From Isoetes taiwanensis (lineage: Eukaryota > Streptophyta > Lycopodiopsida > Isoetales > Isoetaceae), in the NCBI GenBank assembly GCA_021234155.1, contig JAJEKV010000097.1, positions 1,676,001 through 1,740,000 on the forward strand: a stretch of 64,000 nt of DNA, written 5' to 3'. The position numbers were made by a program, and so were the translations under genes. Every line of letters starts with the position of its first letter. Within the stretch, counting starts at the first letter, position 1. The notes beneath the pieces were generated by a model. It saw only the letters and a list, made by a program, of their open reading frames with translations. It was not told where the DNA came from and did not search any database. Shown in pieces: positions 11,800-23,160 of the stretch.

Positions 11800-13849
11800 A
11801 GAAAATTTTAGGTACATTTCCCTTATTCTATCTTACTTTTTCATTTTATGATATGAGTGGTGACATTGCTCATGTTTGGCTCACAGGTTTGTCAAGCTGG
11901 AGTTTCACAGTTTCAGATTGTACTCTCTTTCATAATGGTTCAAACTACTTGTTGAACCACTAACTTATTTACCTCATTGCTACTAATTTGTTGTTGTTCC
12001 TGTTTAGTTTTCTATTGCTTAATTGAAATTGTTTGTGGGCTGTCACATGTTCAGCTGCATATCATTTGCATCTCATTTGCATCTACTGCACAGTGGCTTG
12101 CGGTTTCATTTGCATATCATTTGCATCTACTACACAGTGGCTTGCGGTTTCAAGTGACAGAGGGACCGTACATATATTCAGTTTGAATGTTAATGCTGCT
12201 GGAGAGGATATAAAGAGTTCAGACTCTGTATTTCATTCTGTCAAAATGTATAAAGCAAGAAACGTGGTTGTGGTGCCACACGTTTAATGTTCCCATATGT
12301 TTGTTCGTCATAGGCATACATATGGTTGAGGTGTTGTAAAAGTTGCATTTGGTATGCTCTATTGACTACTCAGTCATATGGAGATCCTGAAATATTTTGC
12401 TTTGTATTCATTTATGCCGATGTGATTAAATGGCAAAACTTGGAGCTACATTTGAAGTTGCTGTTGCAAGACAAGGCAGAGAGAATGCAGTTATGTTCAT
12501 ATTTGCAAACTGGCACGTGCTCTCTTCTATCTAAAATAGGTTGGAAAATCTCTATCTTCTGATACATCTCAGGCTCGTAATTGCTCTCTTCATCTAGTTT
12601 TCCCAACTCTATGGTAATAAATGTAACCATAAACAGGATGGTGTAGAGATACAGATATTCTGCCTACGCCCACATTGAGAAGGCTGGACACGCCCCTGCA
12701 GTACTTCACTGTCATCAGAGCTTGTTACAGAATTAAGTAAAATAACTTAAATGGTCTGCAATTTATCTTTAATGTCTTGGGGGCAGCAAACAAGGCCCAA
12801 CATTGCTGCTATGATGGAGATATTATGTGCGTTACTATTGCTGCTATTCAGTTCAAGCGGAATGTCTTAAGAATTTCCATGTTGAACATGCGGTTACAGC
12901 CCAAACGGAATGCCCATGATTCTTTGGCAACAACATAAACAAGAGGCATGAACAACATAAACAACAGATGGTATTTCAAGAACTACTCCTTGCTATATGT
13001 TGTACTTCGTTGTCAAGTATTCAAATTCATGTTGGGTCGTCCTACCAGTCTGCATTTGCTCAAAATCTGCAAGATATGTTGACACCTTACCTCTAATATC
13101 TAGAGGAACTCATGTTCAAATCGGTTTGTTGTGTGCTTGGCAACGATTGAATGCCATTATTGAAAATGTGCAAGGTACAGACACAAGTAACTTTGTATTG
13201 CCGCCTTTCTGTATAGGCAAACTTATCCATTGCCATACCCTGTGGTTACACAAAACCATGAGAATGAAATTATCGTACGCCGAGCCATATCCCTTGCCTT
13301 AACATTTTCTGAAATAGTCCTGGCCATATCCCTTGCCTTAACATTTAACACTAAATCAGTTCGTTAAATACCATTCTTCCTCCTTCCATCTTATCATCCA
13401 GCATGTCAAGAAAATAGCATCAGATGTTATATTTTCAACTGAATCTGCTTATGATTAACTGAGCCGAATACATCACCATATTCTAAACACTTAGCATCCA
13501 AAATTAACCAGAGAACTATAATTCCCTAATATTCAATAATTGAAGCCTTATCAATTTAAGAGGTTCAACAAGACTTTATATTCCAAAAAGGCATAAACCC
13601 AGTTCCAAATTACTTCAGCATAAACCTGTAACTTAAGGCAACTAGCTTCAAATAAACATAGACTAATAACCGAGCGTAATGTTTAGCAGTAATTACTGCC
13701 ATGAACCACTTCTACCAGCATTATCAGCAACAACTTTTCCTGTAACAAATATGGATTTAGTAACCGTGGACTAAACTCATGTCTGAATTTAAACTAAAAA
13801 TGAAACTTATGTTTAGTAAAGGACGCGCCCCTGCAGTACTTCACTGTCA
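11800..13849. other. Non-coding middle of the Harbinger element
   Basis: This interval separates the two element genes. It contains a 46-bp imperfect tandem duplication (TGCATCTACTGCACAGTGG and TGCATCTACTACACAGTGG, about 12077-12155). It also has a short direct duplication of CCATATCCCTTGCCTTAAC near 13288 and 13323. A 39/40-bp direct repeat frames 12725-13820 (see findings). No protein is recognisable. Confidence 0.6.
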
Positions 13850-15493
13850 TCAGGAGCTTGCATCCCTATCATCCTCGTCACCAGCACCATATGTTTGAAG
13901 ATATAGAGCCCTGGCCAATGCGTTGCGCCTAGCAGCATTACTTGCATTTGCATCCTTTTGGCTTTGCGGACCATTTATTGAAACTGCTACCACATCTTCT
14001 ACATCTTCCTCCAGAGCTCTTGCAAGGGCCTCGAGAGGATCCATGTCAACACCTCTCACACTATGAATACCATAAGCTGCAGCATTTGCAATATCGCCAC
14101 CTGAGATTTTCAATCTCTTCAATCTACGTTCTGCTCGTTTAGAAGTCTCCTCAGATGCAATTGATCTCTCCAATTCCTTCGTCGCTTCAGTTATCCAATC
14201 ATCATCAAACTTATCTCGATGAAAGATGCACAAGTTATGCAAAATCAAACATGCAGTCACAATAGCAGGAACAAATTCTAATCTGACATCCATTCTTTTC
14301 AATAAAATTCTGAACCTGGACTTTAGCATCCCAAATGCGCACTCAACAGGCATCCTAGTGCTAGACTGGAGGTAATTCCAGTTGTATTCCATCCCGCTCA
14401 AACCATCTTTGTGACCTTTGAAAGGCGATAACATCCATGGCACGGGAGGAGGATCTGTTGCATCACCCACAAGACAATATTTCTTTAATCTTCCATTGTT
14501 CATAATTCTTCTCCCTGCGGTTGAGCTTTCAAACACTTTCCAATCATGCAAACTCCCAGGCCAGCCCATGTCATAGTCCCAAATCAAGCAGCTCGAGGAC
14601 ACAATTATCTGAAGAATGATAGAATAAAACCCTTTCCGATTGTAATAGTCTTCTCTGCTTTCAACTGGGGCGATAATGGGGATATGTGAACCATCAATCG
14701 CACCAACAACATACGGAATGCCTTTCAATTTCTCAAATTATTGTGCAAGTGTTTGAAATCGTTCAGTTGATGGCCATTTGATGCATAATCTGTGCAATTT
14801 CTCTTTGAGAGCAAAACAAAAATCCAAAATAGCACGCTGGGCTGTCGTGTAGCCTACCGCATAATTGTTCCGCAATCTCAGAATTGTATTACACAGAAGC
14901 GAAGTCTAGATAGTGCAATGCACACCTTAGTTTCTCTGAAATGCCGGTATGCATTTTTGTATCCTCACGCTTTAATAGAGGCCCTAATTCTTGGCAAATG
15001 TACTCAAAAGTTTGTTTACACAATCTCAACCTTTTCTTGAACATACCATCAAGGTACGTTCCATGAATGTTGCTGGCCTATCGTAACACCATATATTAGG
15101 GCTTCTCCGAGCAGACCTTCCATCTGAACCTCTAAGCACTAGATAGCACTGATCAAGCCATAAGTGATAGCTTCTGTGGATATGTGTTGATGAGTTATCT
15201 CCTTGGAAAAGTAGCATCATAAACTGCATATAGCAAGCGAGGGCAAAAACAATCAGCTGTTTTCTCATAGTAAGGCTATTTGCCCTCTCATTTGATTCAT
15301 CGTCCACATGATTTAGTGCACTGTCCATAGCAACATCAACCTCTTCTGCACATTCTTCTTGCACAGAACTAGGATATGTGGAATGATTTTCTGATGAATT
15401 GAGACTGAAGACTTGTGGTGTCAAAAGATTGGCAATTGCATGTTCCTCTGAAGTTCTTCTTTCCATATTCACTAATCTTCTACGTTCAACCAA
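13850..15493 (-). pseudogene. Harbinger transposase (DDE_Tnp_4 type), disrupted
   Basis: Harbinger transposases cut and paste the element through a DDE-type RNase H fold. The main open part (14728-13850, 292 residues) carries all three acids: Asp in GAIDGSHIPI (14693-14695), Asp in WPGSLHDWKVF, and Glu in PVECAFGMLKSRFRIL, plus the family motif GDATDPPPVPWMLSPF. Upstream, TAA at 14738-14740 interrupts the frame. A frameshift near 14890 separates the YTTAQRAILDF helix region from FKKRLRLCKQTFEYICQELG, and another near 15035 joins the 155-residue N-terminal part (15493-15026). The C-terminus is acidic. With at least one stop and two shifts, this is a pseudogene. Gene order and divergence of strands relative to ORF1 fit the family. 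Confidence 0.88.
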
Positions 15494-15770
15494 GTTTATC
15501 TATTTTAGCAACAAGAAGGAACGTGAATTTATGGAAAGGAATAGTGATAAGAATCTGATTGCTTACCTGATACGCGTTCCATCTTCGAGCATGGAGGAGC
15601 TCCTCTCGCGAAGAATATTGGCGCCAATTTGTTGAAGATGTTGGCGACGTGGACGCTGAGTCAGCCGGTAGTTTTGGCCCTGTGGAATCTATCTCGACGG
15701 AAGGGCAAATTGCGGGCTGGAAGTTGCTGAAAAAATTGAAATTGCCGGTAATAGTAGTGGAATCTGCCCC

Positions 15771-16155
15771 TTAGGTATGTTCAAGCAAGGAAATTCGGTG
15801 CAGTTCAAGGCATAAAATTTTGGGTGTTCCAAAATCGTTCTTTGATGCTTAAATCACCTTCAAAACAATCCATTCTAGATCGAGCTTTTTGCACAAAATA
15901 GAGTATTGAACTGAATTAAACCCCATGTCAATCCGAAGTCTGTGAAGGGAGATATGGCTACAAGAAATAGTGTTTAATTAATTAAAAAATGTCGCTCTTC
16001 TACTGGTGGCATCAGTGGGGATTGCTCCTGGGTGATAAGGGGTTGCATGCCCATGTCAAATGGTAGCATTTGATTTGATGCTCATGACCATTGAGAGTTG
16101 GTCTCCAATGGAATTAACCTCCTCCTCCTATGCATCAGCAATTGAGATGTTAAGG
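15771..16155 (+). repeat. Right half of dispersed repeat R
   Basis: The part at 15771-15935 continues the match to 31426-31575 (TTAGGTATGTTCAAGCAAG, GGCATAAAATTTTGGGTGT, GAGCTTTTTGCACAAAATAG). The part at 15940-16155 matches 35398-35617 (AAAAAATGTCGC, GGTGGCATCAG, CTATGCATCAGCAATTGAGA). R is therefore at least about 620 bp long and occurs three times in the window in fragments. Confidence 0.85.
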
Positions 16156-16705
16156 ATTGAAATATACCCCCGTTTATATATTGATGCAAAACAATCTTAT
16201 ATTATAATGTTTTGGTGTAAGTAAGCATAATCTTGCAACAATCAAATTTGGTATTTTTGTAACATATGATTTATTAAGGTTAATAGGTGGTATTCGTATA
16301 CCAAACCGTATGAATACCAGAGAAAGACAGGGGTTGCGAACGCATACAGATCCATTTTTTTTTCCCTAGGTCGGGGGGAGGCGCGTCCTTCCCGGGCGCT
16401 CCAGCACTTGGCGCTGCTTGCTAAATCGGGAGGATGGGCGGGGAAAGGGATCGGCATGTTGGCTTATCTTCCTGCGAGGGCTTACAGTTTCGATTTCGTC
16501 TTCCTGCAGGTGAGTTAGCGCCTGGTCTGTGTGTTTTACCTCTTTCGATTCTGTTGCTTGAGATGTCTTTAAGAAGGGAGGCCAGGAGGGCAAGGGGGCA
16601 TGCAAATCTTCCATCCGGGTTCGATGGCCTCTATGGCCTGCTCATCTGCCTGACTGCCGATTCTATCCCTTTGCCGGATACTAGCCCGAAGCCGGGATTC
16701 AATTG

Positions 16706-17400
16706 ATGTTTCTCATTACTTTAGGCCTTTACGGACAAGATGTTCCCAAATCTTTCTATGATGCCCTTGTCGATTTTGTGACTCCAAATGTCTAGCGAGG
16801 CGAGCCTTGGAAAGGGGCTCCTCGGTGATCACTTACATGTTCGGGGTGTTTTGAGAGGTCGATTCGGAAGTCCTAAGGCCTTGAATGATGCTATCAAAAA
16901 GACTTCAATTGGTCTCCCAAGCTTCTTTGGCGTGGTGTTGGTCTCCAAAGCTTTGAAAAATAATAGGTCGCATTGTTTTGAGGGAATGGTAGGATATTGT
17001 ATGAAAGATTTTGGAAAAGTTCACTATAGTTGTCATATGCACAATATCTCTCGAATCTATGATTGAAAAAGGTAAGGATCTTTATTTAAGGTGGGGTGCG
17101 GGTGATACTAAAGGGTTGTGTGTCTTGGATAATAGGAATCTTTTAAATAAGGCATGCCATTACGTGATGTATCATGGGGTCGTAGACTATCCCCAAGCCC
17201 CGACCTTTACTTTGTGCGGGATGTTGAGGTCCTGAAAATACACATTAAGTAGTTCTTGGATTATTCCTCATAATTACGCCCATGTGAATGAACACGTAGT
17301 GCGGGGCGGCATGGAGAGTGTTGCTTAATCCTGGCTGGTCACCGCCTTCCCGACATAAGAACTATTATCTTTGGTTATCCTTCGGGGTTTGTTCTGTTGA
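16706..17400 (+). pseudogene. Replitron-like HUH (Rep-type) endonuclease remnant
   Basis: HUH endonucleases nick and join single-stranded DNA in rolling-circle-type replication or transposition. Three Rep-type motifs lie in order. The first is a hydrophobic strand MFLITLGLYGQDVP (16706-16747). The second is the HUH motif in GDHLHVRGVLRG (His-Leu-His at 16830-16838). The third is the nucleophile motif GYCMKDFGKVHY (Tyr at 16995-16997, YxxK form). After a frameshift near 17050 come KGKDLYLRWGAGDTKG and NLLNKACHYVM, then MLRS, a stop, KYTLSSSWIIP, and finally NPG and DIRTIIFGYPSGFV in shifted frames. This order resembles the HUH plus C-terminal region described for Replitrons in green algae. That assignment is from memory of the family, not from a search. 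One TAG and at least three frameshifts make it dead. A CRESS-virus-derived or plasmid-like Rep is the alternative. Confidence 0.6.
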
Positions 17401-18440
17401 GAGGAATGGGCCGGTAGAAGGCGCTATTGGGATGATGCCATTCCAGTGAGACGAGCGGGACTCAAACTTTGAGGATCCGCATGAGAGAACCTTTAGCTCG
17501 AGGCGGATATCCCCGATGTTGGTGCGGACTATATCCCCTGTGGTAATGGGGGACCACACCATGGCGGTGGGTTGATTTCTTTCATGTGGTTCCTTCTTGT
17601 ACGATTGTATAGTCTTTTTGTATTTATCTGGCTGTTGTATTTCTCTGGTTTATGGTTGGTACGATTTGTGCGGTGGTCTTCTTGAGAAATGGATGGAAAT
17701 GGCGACACCATGGATGAGACCCCACCCGTGGTTGTTAGTATTGGTCCCGATATCATCGGTTCTACCATTGATGATTCTCATCCAAACCCGCATGCTTATC
17801 CTCCTCGAAAGTGAGGAAGTCTTTATCACGAGGAATTTGTGACTAGCATTGTGCGGTTGTAGTGCGGAGGCGCGGGATTGCGGCCTCATTGAGGATCCCG
17901 AGAAGGCGATAGGAAGCTTCTATGTTGCTATAAATTACGCCTTATCTGGCGTAAATGGGACCGTCTTGGTGTGCCTAATCGAGTCGCATGTGTTGCGCCA
18001 CACATGAGCTTGGCAAGGGCTCTCCCCGACACGGGGAGATCGCCCGGCCTTGATCGACTCATCGGGCATGCTAGCTCGGGCGACCGTGAATTGAGAAGCT
18101 TTGTGTTGAACTTGCATCCGGTTATCCGGTTATGTGTGATGAACTTATATGTTGTTGTGATCTGAACTATTTCTGCCATGTGGCTTCTGTATGCTGGTAT
18201 TTCAATGTAAATATTTGACATTTGTTTGCTTGATAATTGGACACCTGTTTTCTGTTTATATTTCTCGGCATGTTTTATTCGATTGGGGCATTGGCCCCTT
18301 GCATAAAGGGAGCTCCATTAGTTGGAGCTCTCTTATGCTCTACCGAAGCCGGGTTACTTGCTGGGGTTCGATTCCCCAGGCTCAGGCCTGATATTTGATC
18401 TGCAGGTATAACAGTATTCTTTGGAGAATACGCCATGGTT
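17400..18440 (+). other. GC-richer decayed coding-like DNA downstream of the HUH remnant
   Basis: Composition stays like the HUH remnant. Short frames look protein-like (MDGNGDTMDETPPVVVSIGP at 17690-17749; RKLLCCYKLRLIWRKWDRLG at about 17908-17967) but I cannot name them. They may be the C-terminal part or a second gene of the same element. At 18362-18381 a perfect T-arm-like hairpin (GGGGTTCGATTCCCC core) sits without a full tRNA fold. Confidence 0.35.
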
Positions 18441-18789
18441 TTATTTATAGTTGCATGTATTTTTGTTCAAGTCAAACAAGCCAGGTATGACTTGTAAAGG
18501 ACTTGAAATGGAGGGCAGGGATGCTCTTAGAGAGCATCTTGACTTTTGGACCATTGTCTTTTTTTTTAAATGGCTGTCATCTGACGGCCCAAAATCCATA
18601 ATACAAGTTATATCCATAATAGATATTAGAAAATTGTAGCACTCGGGTTTTTTCCCTTGTGACCACCAAAGGTTAGTGCATCGCGCCCTAAATTGGGCGG
18701 TCCGGATTTGGTCTAGAAGTTCGACGGCCATGATTTAACTAAAAAAAGCCCTCTTCTTCGAACTTACCTTTCTTTAGGATTTTTCTTCA

Positions 18790-19225
18790 CGGCAGGGCAG
18801 GAGGCGGGAGCTAATCCGGCTGAGGTAGATCCGGCTGGGTTTGAGCAGGGCGGCATGGCTATGAGATTTGGCAGCCCAGGGCGAAAAGCCATAGAGCAGG
18901 GAGCAGCCAAAACAGGGGCAGCCGGATTGAGCCAAGGGGCTGCCGAAATTTGCAAAGGGGCAACTGGGGTAGCCGGATTTTGCACAGGCGCAGCTGTATT
19001 AGCGGAGGCACCCGGATTCTAAGCCAAGGCAGTCGGATTCTGAGCCAAGGAAGCCAGATTTTGATGTGGGCGGGCTGCTGGGCCATGAAATCCGGAGGAA
19101 ATCCGAAGATTTTGAGCGGTGGCATGAGCAAAGGCGGCTGGGTTTTGAGCAGAGGCAGCCGGATTTGGAGCATGGGCACCCGGATTTGCATGGGCAGCCG
19201 GATTTTGTATGGAAACAGCAAGATA
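18790..19225 (-). repeat. Degenerate 24-bp minisatellite encoding (AQNPAAxA)n
   Basis: About eighteen degenerate 24-bp units contain CCGGATTT or CCGGATTC. Read on the minus strand in one frame they give repeats such as QNPAAHANPGAHAPNPAASA and PVQNPATPVAPLQ, with one stop near 19020. The conservation of a 3n unit and the alternation of Asn-Pro and Ala-Ala suggest a former Pro/Ala-rich protein tract. No flanking domain identifies the protein. Confidence 0.6.
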
Positions 19226-19269
19226 TGGTTGAGGTATGGTCGGATTTGAAGCAGGGATGCCCTGATTAG

Positions 19270-21500
19270 AGGTAGTTGGAAACGTGTAGAAAATTCACAG
19301 CCAGAAATGAGGTTTCAGATTTGTATGGATGCTTGACATGCAGGAACATTGGAAATGACATGCAAAGGCCCGAGCATGAAGATTGCATGGTGTAGAACCT
19401 TAAGGGAATGTAGGGGCATAGCCGGAGGTCCATTTCTCTGCTATGGCTCTGTTTAAAATGATTCATCTGCCATGGTCATGCAGCAAAGGGGAAAATGCAT
19501 ACAAGTCGAGGTTTGAAGCACAGCAATGGCGGACAACGCAGTTAAGCATGTGGTGTCGGAATGTAGCTGGATAGACGATTTTTTTTCTCCATTCAGACCA
19601 AGGTTAATATAGTTTTTGTTCTTTGTATTTTTTGTTTTTTAAATGTATGGTAAATCGCTTTGTCTAACTTGGCAATGTTTACAGATCTTCAAGATGCGAA
19701 GAAGATGTAAGCTGGCCAAAATCATTTGCTGCAGTTTGTGCATCCTCTGGTCTGGGCCTGCCTTTGGTATGCAGAATTTTCCCCTTCAGCATAGGCCATT
19801 ATTAGAAGTCTTGACAACCGAAACGTGTGATCAGCCACTAGCAAGTAAATCTTATCCTTTCGCCAATTTAGAATGGTTTTTTAGGAGGGCCACGAGGTTA
19901 ATATTGACCTTCGTGGACTAAAGGTTTATCTCTAGCAACATTGTCGGAATTGAGTATGTAAATCTTTTTCCAGAAAAGTGATAGCATTGGTAGAGAAGAT
20001 CATGAAGAAGCATATTTGGAGTCAAGGCCTCTCTCACCTTTCCATTTTCAACTGGCAGCTTATTGATGCTTATCACTGCAGTAGCAGGCAACGCTTTACC
20101 AAGGTACAGTTTGTGATTATATCTTGCTTTAATTTGATTCTATAAAATACTGCTTAGTTCATACATAAAATCACCGTGCAAAATGGTTTGTTGCAGAGTC
20201 AATACTTTGATCGCAATACATTTTATCATTTAGACATGTCGCCTCCAGCTCAAAGAGACTTCAAAATGAGATAGACATTTTTAGTAGCTTTTTATCTTAT
20301 TTTACTTTACACATTTAAAAGGTATTTTCAGACCATATTGTGATCGGGTTGTGATTGAGTAACTGACTCTAAAAAGATTTACATGTATTATTTGGTAAGC
20401 AATTGCACAAACGTCCATGGTGCCTTTATGTCTGTCTCATATCTATTCTAATAGTTCCAGAATATGCATATGGGGAATCTATTATTCATTGCTAATTCTT
20501 TCAAAGCTACTTAGATTTTGTCAGTTGTTTTAGTGTTTTAAGAAAAGAAACCATGAATTTACACACACTGCAAATGACATGCTTTGTTAGTATTTTCTAT
20601 GTCTAGAAACATAGACCTAAGACACTTAAACGCATCGTCCATGCTATGCCCACACCCATAGGCTTTGTGGGAAATGTTGCAAGTCCAGTCGTCTATCACT
20701 CTTAAATTCAGAAAGGCCTGTCACCAAGCAGTTAACCTCATAACGTATATAACTTGTGAAGTGGTGAATAGATGAAGTCCAACGAATGCCCAATAATGTT
20801 GGGCACCGTTACTAGTCATTGATATTGAAGTATATCCCGCTTATATATTGATGCGAAACAATCATTGGTGAGTTTTCAAGCAATCTAGAATGACGACTCA
20901 ATTTTTTAGTTGTACTAATTATACACATTGTTTTAATTGTTACACCACGTATATGTTTTATGCATAAGGGAACCCCTACACCTTCATGCACATAAGCACT
21001 AAGAAACATCAAACCCCATGGGAAGATGTTCTCGCTTTGATGCATAATATAATGGCATGGTTCACGTAATAATAGGGGGAGGGTGTCCGTTGGCTGCGCA
21101 CTTAAGGGCAAAACTAAAACCACAACCATGTAAACAATTTCAATGGTATCACAACGTGCCCAACAAGTTTACCTATATGGAAAACTTAGTCGGTTGCCAA
21201 TTTGGTAGTGCCACCTCAATTTATAAGGTCTCAAAGTGGAGGGGGTACTCGTACCACCAGGGCTGAGGTGGCAACCCCCTAGAATACCAGGGTGGCCATT
21301 GAAGGCTGCCATGAAGAAACTCAATTTTCTTTTAAATAAAGTTGATCATATCGTTTAACAACAATCTCCATGACCTCATATTTTATGCCCCTTACTTCAT
21401 ATGGCAATTAATAATTACTGAAAATGCCAAATGAAGGTCAACAAATATGAATATATTTTATTCCCCGAGCATTTAGTAGCAGAGCAGGATAAACTAATCA
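19270..21500. other. Interval without a recognisable gene
   Basis: Only short, unrelated open frames are present. At 20822-20866 the sequence TTATATATTGATGC with its flanks repeats the end of the R-repeat region at 16158-16200. A short GT-rich palindromic patch lies near 21240-21280. No RNA gene is seen. Confidence 0.4.
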
Positions 21501-21511
21501 TTGTTTATACT

Positions 21512-22260
21512 TCAGCTTTTCTGATTTTGAGAGTATAGTATGGAAATAATTTTTCCACCAAGCCTGCTGTGCAGTAGACTCTTGGCATAATCTAATAGCC
21601 TGTACATAGCAGGATAATCATCATCTACTAATTCATCTAGTGGAGCAACTAAAACATCCAAAGGTGGACTGGAAAAGAAGACTACTGAAATTCTAGTTGC
21701 ACTAGAGCTCACAGTAACTCTAGGCTCCACACTTTGGTACTTTCCATTTGTTCATATCTGCAAGACCCAAAAAAGATCTCTTTAGATCTCGAAAAGTCTC
21801 CACAGATCAAATATTTTCTTATATTATAAGAAGATAAAATTCATGAACTTATTGTTTATGTGCTATAAAATAAAATCTGTAAACTTACTTTCTTTAATCG
21901 TTCCAGAAATTCAGGTATTGCATGTGATTTTATCTGTAATTGATCTCCAATATTGATAACAAGACTACCTTTCGTGTGTTTAACAGAAGTCCAATGGCCC
22001 TAGTGCACTTCCAGCCATAATGTTCTGTTAAAGAGTTATTATACCTTTAGGATGAATGGCCACTAATGCCAAGTGGAACAAGATTTGGACAAGGAGGATA
22101 ATAGTTCATCCTCAAAATTCAGCTATGGTGATTTGAGCAAAGCCAATGGTTTCGTAAGAGCCTAGTGCTTGAGAATGGATATTTCCTAATGATGGAACTG
22201 AAGTGGCAGTGACAGTAATTCCAGCATCATGAGCATCAAAAACTGGTTCTAGCATATGAT
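21512..22260 (-). pseudogene. 2-oxoglutarate/Fe(II) dioxygenase fragment
   Basis: The family oxidises small molecules (hormones, flavonoids and others) with 2-oxoglutarate and Fe(II). On the minus strand the conserved NYYPPCP (22086-22106) is followed by a His-containing GISGHS in place of the HxD iron-binding pair. Next comes SLVINIGDQLQI, and after an apparent intron YQSVEPRVTVSSSATRISVV (upper 21700s down to 21670) and PPLDVLVAPLDELVDDD. Sequence order fits the C-terminal half of a plant dioxygenase. Stops lie between NYYPPCP and NIGDQ, the aspartate of HxD is not recognisable, and the N-terminal half is not visible, so I call a pseudogene or gene fragment. Which subfamily cannot be decided. 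Confidence 0.75.
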
Positions 22261-22269
22261 ACATGTCAA

Positions 22270-22990
22270 ATGGGAGCTTGAATCAGCATTTGTTTTCAAT
22301 ATATTATTTTCTAGACTAGAATCAGGGGTGTGAGATAGTGAAGATGTGGCAGAGGGACTGATTTCTTATAACTTAGAGTTGCAGACCTGAGGTCTGAATC
22401 AGAATATGATGAGGAGATGATTGTTATGTTTTCTTTGGCATTACTTTGTGCCCATCCTGATCCTGCATTCAGATCAAACATGAAAATGCTGCCAAGTCCT
22501 CAACCTCAACCTTGAAACATGTGAGCATGTATATTCTTGATGAGACCAGATTACTTTAGGTATAATAAAGGGTTTCAAAGGAAGATAGATCATGGTGCTC
22601 ATGTGTGGTGAAGACGGGCTGTCAACTTATATTCTTTACAACTAGTTTAGATATTACATACAGAAATCTAACTGTCTGCATAAATTTCTACTTAGAGCAA
22701 AAAATCCTACAATAGATGATAATTTTTGAACTTATCTTGGTAGGTGTGCATTGTCCAAGTGTTCTCGTGGTCATGTGGTCTTCATCATCTGGCAAGACTG
22801 CACTGTAGCAAGATCATGCAGTCTTAGTAGTTGATGGTCTAAAGCGGAGCCTTCTAAAACCCTACAAAAAGCGTTCTCTGTCAATACGAATTCTTCTCCG
22901 CCGTTTGTCGCATTCACAAATGGAATTTGCCACATCTTTAATGGGACATGCGTAGCCAATGGCCATCCTTCTCTAATCATCATAATCAAT
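22270..22990. other. Interval between dioxygenase fragment and LINE
   Basis: A 72-residue minus-strand frame (22771-22989) contains WPLATHVPLKMWQIPFVNA and looks protein-like, but I do not recognise it. The rest shows nothing definite. Confidence 0.35.
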
Positions 22991-23160
22991 ATTGTTATTA
23001 TGATTTCTTATGGTGTCAAGTGGTGAAACGACTGAGCAACAAAATAGGAAGTACAACAATCCACGTTGCAGTCTTACTAGTACCGCCAAGCCCCACCGCT
23101 ACTATAGCCGCCTAGGGTTTGCGCCAACAAACGAGCTCCAGCTCGTCTCATGTCAGGGGG

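Larger units (their letters stand above)
10219..15770. mobile_element. PIF/Harbinger DNA transposon, full length, decayed
   Basis: The element is 5552 bp. Its left end reads GGGGCAGATTCCATTACTGT and its right end, on the minus strand, GGGGCAGATTCCACTACTAT (18 of 20 identical). It is flanked by a TTA target duplication (10216-10218 and 15771-15773), the signature of PIF/Harbinger. Inside are the two genes expected of the family: a SANT/Myb-like ORF1 on the plus strand (10529-11799) and a DDE transposase on the minus strand (13850-15493). Both carry frameshifts or stops, so the copy is probably not autonomous now. Near the left end lies the palindrome CGGCAGTTTAACTGCCG (10390-10406). The empty target is preserved in a related repeat at 31426-31428. 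Confidence 0.95.

Noticed and set aside
18300-18400. tRNA-like T arm with GGTTCGATTCCCC
   Set aside because: No acceptor or anticodon arm pairs around it, so it is at most a SINE or tRNA relic, not a tRNA gene.
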